The notes under the pieces are model-generated. The model was not told where the DNA came from. It did not search any database and saw only the letters and a program-made list of their open reading frames with translations. From Medicago truncatula (taxonomy: Eukaryota; Streptophyta; Magnoliopsida; Fabales; Fabaceae), in the NCBI RefSeq assembly GCF_003473485.1, contig NC_053046.1, positions 42,679,832-42,743,831 on the forward strand: a stretch of DNA of 64,000 bases, written 5' to 3'. Position 1 is the first letter of the stretch. Each line of letters starts with the position of its first letter. Shown one piece after another: positions 59,869-64,000 of the stretch. The translations under genes and the position numbers were made by a program.

Positions 59869-62384
59869 ATGGAAGACAAGGAAACGGTGAAGACGACGGT
59901 CCCATGCACACAACTCACAGATGTTGTCGTGTCCGGCGGGAAACAATATTCTTCTCCTAATGACTTGGAGACCTTCTATATCAAACTCACTCGACTTTTA
60001 GACTTCGTTGGAAAACGGTAAGTTAGTTTCTTCAATCTCAATTTCCGTTTACTGCTTTATTTGGTTGCTAACAAATTTCATGCATTCATATTCAAATTCA
60101 AGGCATTTTGATTTAGAGTCTTTTTCTAGTTTTTTACTTTTCATGTGTTGTCTGTTGAAAAATGAAAATGAATTGTTATTACATATAATTATTTGGGAAA
60201 AAAATATGATTGATATATAAATGACCTCTGTTCCAATTCTATTTGGCAGTTTCAATGTCCGAGAAACATCTCTAGACTTGTACCTCTTTTACTTGGAGGT
60301 CACAAGAAGAGGAGGTTATCACCAGGTATATTGTTTGGTTACCTCATATCATGACATTGTATTGTTGTATTTATTATTTTTTAGAAATGCATGTGTATAT
60401 GTTATATATGTAGCCTTCAACTTCAACCTACAGGGGTTGAATCTAGTAAAAAAGTTAGTCTCGGCAAACTAAAGTTCGAATCTCCTTTGAGTAGGTGTCC
60501 ACATTTTTATGAAGCACAAACACGCCTCAGGTGTCGGATAAGTATCATATCCGACACCGACACATATGAAAATTGAATTATGTCATCAAATTATTGTTGG
60601 TGTTGTGTCGACGTGTCCATGTCTGTTCTTAATAGATATTTTGACATTGCCTAACCAAAATGTAGCTTCTATCCAAATATGTTGCGTTTATAATCTAAAT
60701 TAGTCAAGATATGCTTTTATGTAATTTTCATATATATCCTTATGAATTTTCTCAGAAAATATGTTGTGTCTATAATCTAAATTAGTCAAGAGAGGCTTTT
60801 AAGTAATTTTCATATGTATCCTTACATGAATTTTCTTGGATGTTCAATTTAATATGTTGTTATGGATTCTCTTGAATGTTTCCTACAGGTTGGCCAAGAA
60901 AAGAAATGGAGTGAAGTTGTTTCTGCACTAAAACTGGAAGGAAACAATGCAACCTTATGTGCTCAAGTTGAAAATCTCTATGGTTATCTTCTTTACGAAT
61001 TTGAGAAATTGTACTTCTACAGGTCTCCTGCAACTGGCACCACAACAGGTTAATCTATGAGACCAATTTATGGTTATCTTAAGCAGATATTTCTTGTTTC
61101 AGTTTGTTGTACTTCACATATTTGCTTGATATATAAGGATGTTAATTGGCGGTTTCAACATATACGGCTTTTGTTTACAATATTACTTTGACTGATTGGA
61201 CTTGGCCGAAGACATTTTATTTCAGAAACTTCTTGTATTATGTTTTTGTTGCATTTTGGTATTAAGTTGAGTTGTTTTGTTTAACCTTAAATACTCCTTT
61301 CTAAGGTCCAGGCAAAAGGAAGCGGAACTCATGCCCTAGTTTATCTCAATTGACGGACGATGAAGATTATCCGATGGCGGCAAAGATATCCAAGGACTAC
61401 TCTAGTCAAATTACAGGTAATAAGGATCTACAATATTAATGATTGGAAAATTGAATTCATGCTAATTAATTAGTAACTAGCTAACTGTACTTGATTCAAA
61501 ATAACTATCATAACTGAATACAACTAACTTTAGTAACTGAACACAACTGATCAATTCACTGCGGTAACTGAATTTACTAAAGTTCCAAAACCGCTTTTGC
61601 TACTTTATGTATTTATTAGGTGCACTGTGGACATGAGTTTACTTTAGTAACGATGATTATTTGGATGAGTTTAAAGGGATTTGGATTGTGTGAAGCCACA
61701 ATCCTGTGACTGCATGCTTTCAAGCATATCGGTGGTGGTTCGAACAAGATCTGCGGTCCAGATTTCAAAATAGATTTTGATATTTTGTTTTATAAATCTA
61801 AAATACGAGCTTGAAATATGGACCGGACAACCTTGGTTGAATGATGACATGCTTGAATGCGTACAGTCACGGGATTGTGACTTCACACAACCCAAATTCA
61901 GTTTAATGACAATGTTATTTTAATACGTTGGATTCTTATTTAAAGAAGTGTTTCAACAAGCACCCTCAAGTAACAAAGAAAAGAAGAAACAGAAAGGTGC
62001 TCCAAGGAACCAAAGTGGTTACCAAATATTCCTCAAGAAGGAATGTGCTCGACTGAAAGCTGATCATCGGGACATTGGTGTCAGAAAACAAATGGCTATT
62101 GATGCTTGGAAGAAAATGTCAGACATTGATAAAAAGGTACAATATAATGAAATTGACATAATAATATCTATTAAAAGTCGAAAGATTTATAGTTTTGCAA
62201 TTAGCCTATAGTTGGTTTATTTGAAATTTGCAACTTCTAATTGCTTTTCATTTAGCCATATGTAGAGGAAAGCAAGAAAATAAAGGAAAAAAACAAAGAA
62301 GCAATGATCATTGACATTAAACAGAAGAGCACCCAAGATCTTAAGAGGGATGAAAAGAGGCCTAATGTGTGTGGTGACTACTAA
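59869..62384 (+). CDS. ARID/BRIGHT plus HMG-box DNA-binding protein (271 aa)
   Basis: Six exons: 59869-60017, 60250-60325, 60889-61048, 61306-61416, 61946-62136, 62256-62384; all boundaries are GT-AG and keep the frame. The ARID domain spans about residues 25-110 (DLETFYIKLTRLLDFVGKRF; TSLDLYLFYLEVTRRGGYHQ; VGQEKKWSEVVSALKL; YLLYEFEKLYFYRSP). A basic linker PGKRKRNS follows. The HMG box spans about 185-245 (PRNQSGYQIFLKKECARLKA; RKQMAIDAWKKMSDIDKKPY; KKIKEKNKEAM). This architecture is the plant-specific ARID-HMG group (HMGB9/10/11/15 in Arabidopsis), nuclear proteins binding AT-rich DNA, with some members acting in pollen tube growth. At 271 residues it is shorter than those (about 319-448), mostly in the C-terminal tail. 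Introns 2 and 4 carry MITE-like inverted repeats. Confidence 0.88.
60508..60635. mobile_element. MITE fragment in ARID-HMG intron 2
   Basis: ATGAAGCACAAACACGCCTC starts the element, followed by the palindrome GTGTCGGATAAGTATCATATCCGACAC and a TGTCGACGTGTCC-rich end. The left end matches the inverted-repeat ends of the element at 51028-51168. Confidence 0.5.
61676..61908. repeat. inverted-repeat (foldback) element in ARID-HMG intron 4
   Basis: TTGGATTGTGTGAAGCCACA, ATCCTGTGACTGCATGCTTT and CAAGCATATC on the left pair with the reverse complement of GACATGCTTGAATGCGTACA, GTCACGGGATTGTGACTTCA and CACAACCC on the right. Arms are about 90-100 bases with a short centre. Confidence 0.65.
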
Positions 62385-62924
62385 TGTTGAACTTCACAAG
62401 CTCTATCAAATTACTCTTTTGTCAACAGTGCAGCAGCGGACTTGGCTTTCAAAATGACAGAAAAAACATCCAAGGATCCTTTTTTTTGGTTTTTTTGTGT
62501 GACTCAAACCAAGCTAAACTGCTTTTGTGTATATGGTTGTGAATAGATAACAATGTTTGCACTAGTGAAGTATGTATATAAACTTTATATATAACTATAA
62601 ATGCTTGTGTTGTAATGCAAAATTTTGTTGCCAATTTTCTATTGAGTGAGGGATCTTACTTTTTTATTGAACTATAATTATAAAACACAAACAGATGATA
62701 TGAGCAGATTGGTGTTATTCTAGAAAACAGATGGGGATTGAAATTACAATACTAATACACTCACTAGCTTGATCAAAAATTAATCTGCATTTCATATAAC
62801 ATGTGGTCAATAAAATTATCTTAAACATTACACCAACCGTTAAAAAAGTGGGTCAGACTAATAAAGCATTTCGTTTTTTAAATTAAACTTTTATTTATTT
62901 TTTCATCTATCTATCAATAACTAT
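62385..62924. other. ARID-HMG 3' flank
   Basis: Probably 3'UTR for the first 200-250 bases, then AT-rich DNA with no gene seen. Confidence 0.45.
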
Positions 62925-63505
62925 CCCTGTTTCGAACCTTCCACAACTCAACTCCGCCAACCCGGCACAGATAAACATCGCCGCCCAACCCAATAACCCG
63001 ATTGAACGGCTTGCTGTCATTCCGTATCCTAACGCGTGGCGGGCTATACAATACTATCAAGAAAGGCTGAATGGAGTACTTGAGAGGACTTCGAGCCGGA
63101 TTTTGTCTCTGTTGTATGACGAGTATGCGGCATACAACGAATATGTTATCAACGTTGGCGGCCAGCGGTTCTTCGTGACAGATGCATTCACCTTCGTCCT
63201 CTAACATTGGCTTAAAGGACGAAGGTGAATGCATCTGTCACGAAGAACCGCTGGCCGCCAATGTTGATAACATATTCATTGTATGCCGCATACTCGTCAT
63301 ACAACAGAGACAGAATCCGGCTCGAGGTCCTCTCAAGTACTCCATTCAGCCATTCAGCCTTTCTTGATAGTATTGTATAGCCCGCCACGCGTTAAGATAC
63401 GGAATCTGAATGACAGCAAGCCGTTCAATCGGGTTATTGGGTTGGGCGGCGATGTTTATCTGTGCCGGGTTGGCAGTGTTGAGTTGTGGAAGGTTCGAAA
63501 CAGGG
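62925..63505. repeat. near-perfect long inverted repeat (arms 276/290 bp, 15-bp loop)
   Basis: The left arm is 62925-63200, the loop 63201-63215 and the right arm 63216-63505. The arms differ by only about 7 substitutions plus two or three small indels (including a 9-base duplication of CATTCAGCC and about 5 bases near 63402, both in the right arm), about 97% identity. The composition (about 50% GC) is unlike the AT-rich surroundings. Both arms encode the same peptide (AWRAIQYYQERLNG, then, in the left arm only, VLERTSSRILSLLYDEYAAY), so a coding exon was copied in inverted orientation. Confidence 0.92.
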
Positions 63506-63935
63506 GCAACCAATTGATGAGGAAAGGGGTTGAGATCAACATTGTCACCCATTTGTGGGCGCTCCCTAGGAAATATCAACCCATGTTGTATCTGATTTCC
63601 TTCTGCCATGTCTGAGATAGAAGAAATGGGAAATAATGAAGATTAAAAACCCTAGAATCGAATCAAAACCCTAAAAAAAAGTAATTAAAAATCAAAACCC
63701 TAAAATGTCAATTACATGAACAATAGGTTACCTGATCTATGAGAAATTCAGGCCATGGAAGCAAGATGCGAAGAGTGAAGCAAAGCGATGGAAGATCACG
63801 GGCTCGTATCAGAGAAAGAGAAGAAGCTATGAGGAAGATCGAAGAATTCGTAGATCAGAGAAAGAGAGACGAAGCAAATAGAGAGCGAAAACTCTCTTCC
63901 GTATGTTAGAAATGCGAAGAAGCTATTATATATGA
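63216..63935 (-). CDS. 5' part of an unidentified minus-strand gene ending in the hairpin
   Basis: On the minus strand a TATA-like CATATATAATAGC (about 63923-63935) is followed by a CT-rich leader, a donor ATAGATCAG|GTAACC (exon end near 63734) and, after a short intron of about 120 bases rich in TAGGGTTTTGATT, an acceptor TTCTATCTCAG near 63612. The start codon follows at once (63609): MAEGNQIQHGLIFPRERPQM, then NPFPHQLVAPVSNLPQLNTA and NPAQINIAAQPNNPIERLAV, then the hairpin arm. This frame stops after 87 residues because of small changes in the right arm. I do not recognise the protein. It looks like a real promoter and first exons now driving a hairpin transcript. Confidence 0.5.
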
Positions 63936-63949
63936 GAAATTTAAGGTGA

Positions 63950-64000
63950 ATTCATTTTTGTTTTTTAGGGTCTGTTTGGTTAATCCGAAAAAGAGCTTTT
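63950..64000. mobile_element. start of a hAT-type MITE at the window edge
   Basis: AGGGTCTGTTTGGTTAATCC resembles the ends of the MITEs in NSRP1 intron 1. It is cut by the window end. Confidence 0.35.

Overview
The window is nuclear DNA of a flowering plant, most likely a dicot legume (Fabaceae, perhaps a Medicago/Trifolium relative). The evidence is AT-rich intergenic DNA, many short GT-AG introns, MITEs, tRNA-derived SINEs, Helitron-type ends, a plastid psbD insertion, and plant forms of SPO11-1, NSRP1, ARID-HMG and alkenal reductase genes. Species assignment is inference; no search could be run.

Region 1 (1-6.1 kb) holds no intact gene. It has two copies of one MITE family, a decayed PPR gene piece, a GRF-type zinc-finger fragment and two Helitron-like 3' ends. 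Region 2 (6.15-33.5 kb) is the core of the window: six minus-strand genes of one family. Each has a long coiled-coil exon 1 starting MNIQPKxEPGS, a 0.9-1.8 kb intron, and a short exon 2 encoding an acidic, serine-rich tail of about 105-118 residues. Gene 5 is broken, gene 3 looks like a fusion of two subtypes, and genes 4 and 6 sit in two copies of a segmental duplication of about 3.9 kb. A psbD fragment lies between genes 2 and 3. A seventh, diverged member (54.9-57.15 kb) carries a different, lysine-rich repeated tail.

Region 3 (33.5-42.5 kb) is repeat DNA: a 2.76 kb solo-LTR-like fossil with a 5-bp target duplication and an internal 66-bp tandem repeat, a long hairpin, and three copies of the NSRP1 promoter/5'UTR sequence. 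Region 4 (42.5-54 kb) has plus-strand housekeeping and meiotic genes: NSRP1 (nuclear speckle splicing regulator), an NADP-dependent alkenal reductase pseudogene, and SPO11-1 (meiotic double-strand-break transesterase), reconstructed as 16 exons. Region 5 (57-64 kb) has a 5'-truncated LINE abutting the start of a plus-strand ARID + HMG-box gene (6 exons), and then a minus-strand transcription unit whose second exon runs into a nearly perfect inverted repeat of about 280 bp, a strong hairpin-RNA candidate.

The most novel items are the coiled-coil gene array with its unnamed C-terminal domain and signs of exon shuffling, and the two long hairpins at 41.5 and 63.2 kb. All exon boundaries come from reading splice sites and reading phase by eye; no transcript evidence was available. 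Family assignments rest on remembered protein sequences.
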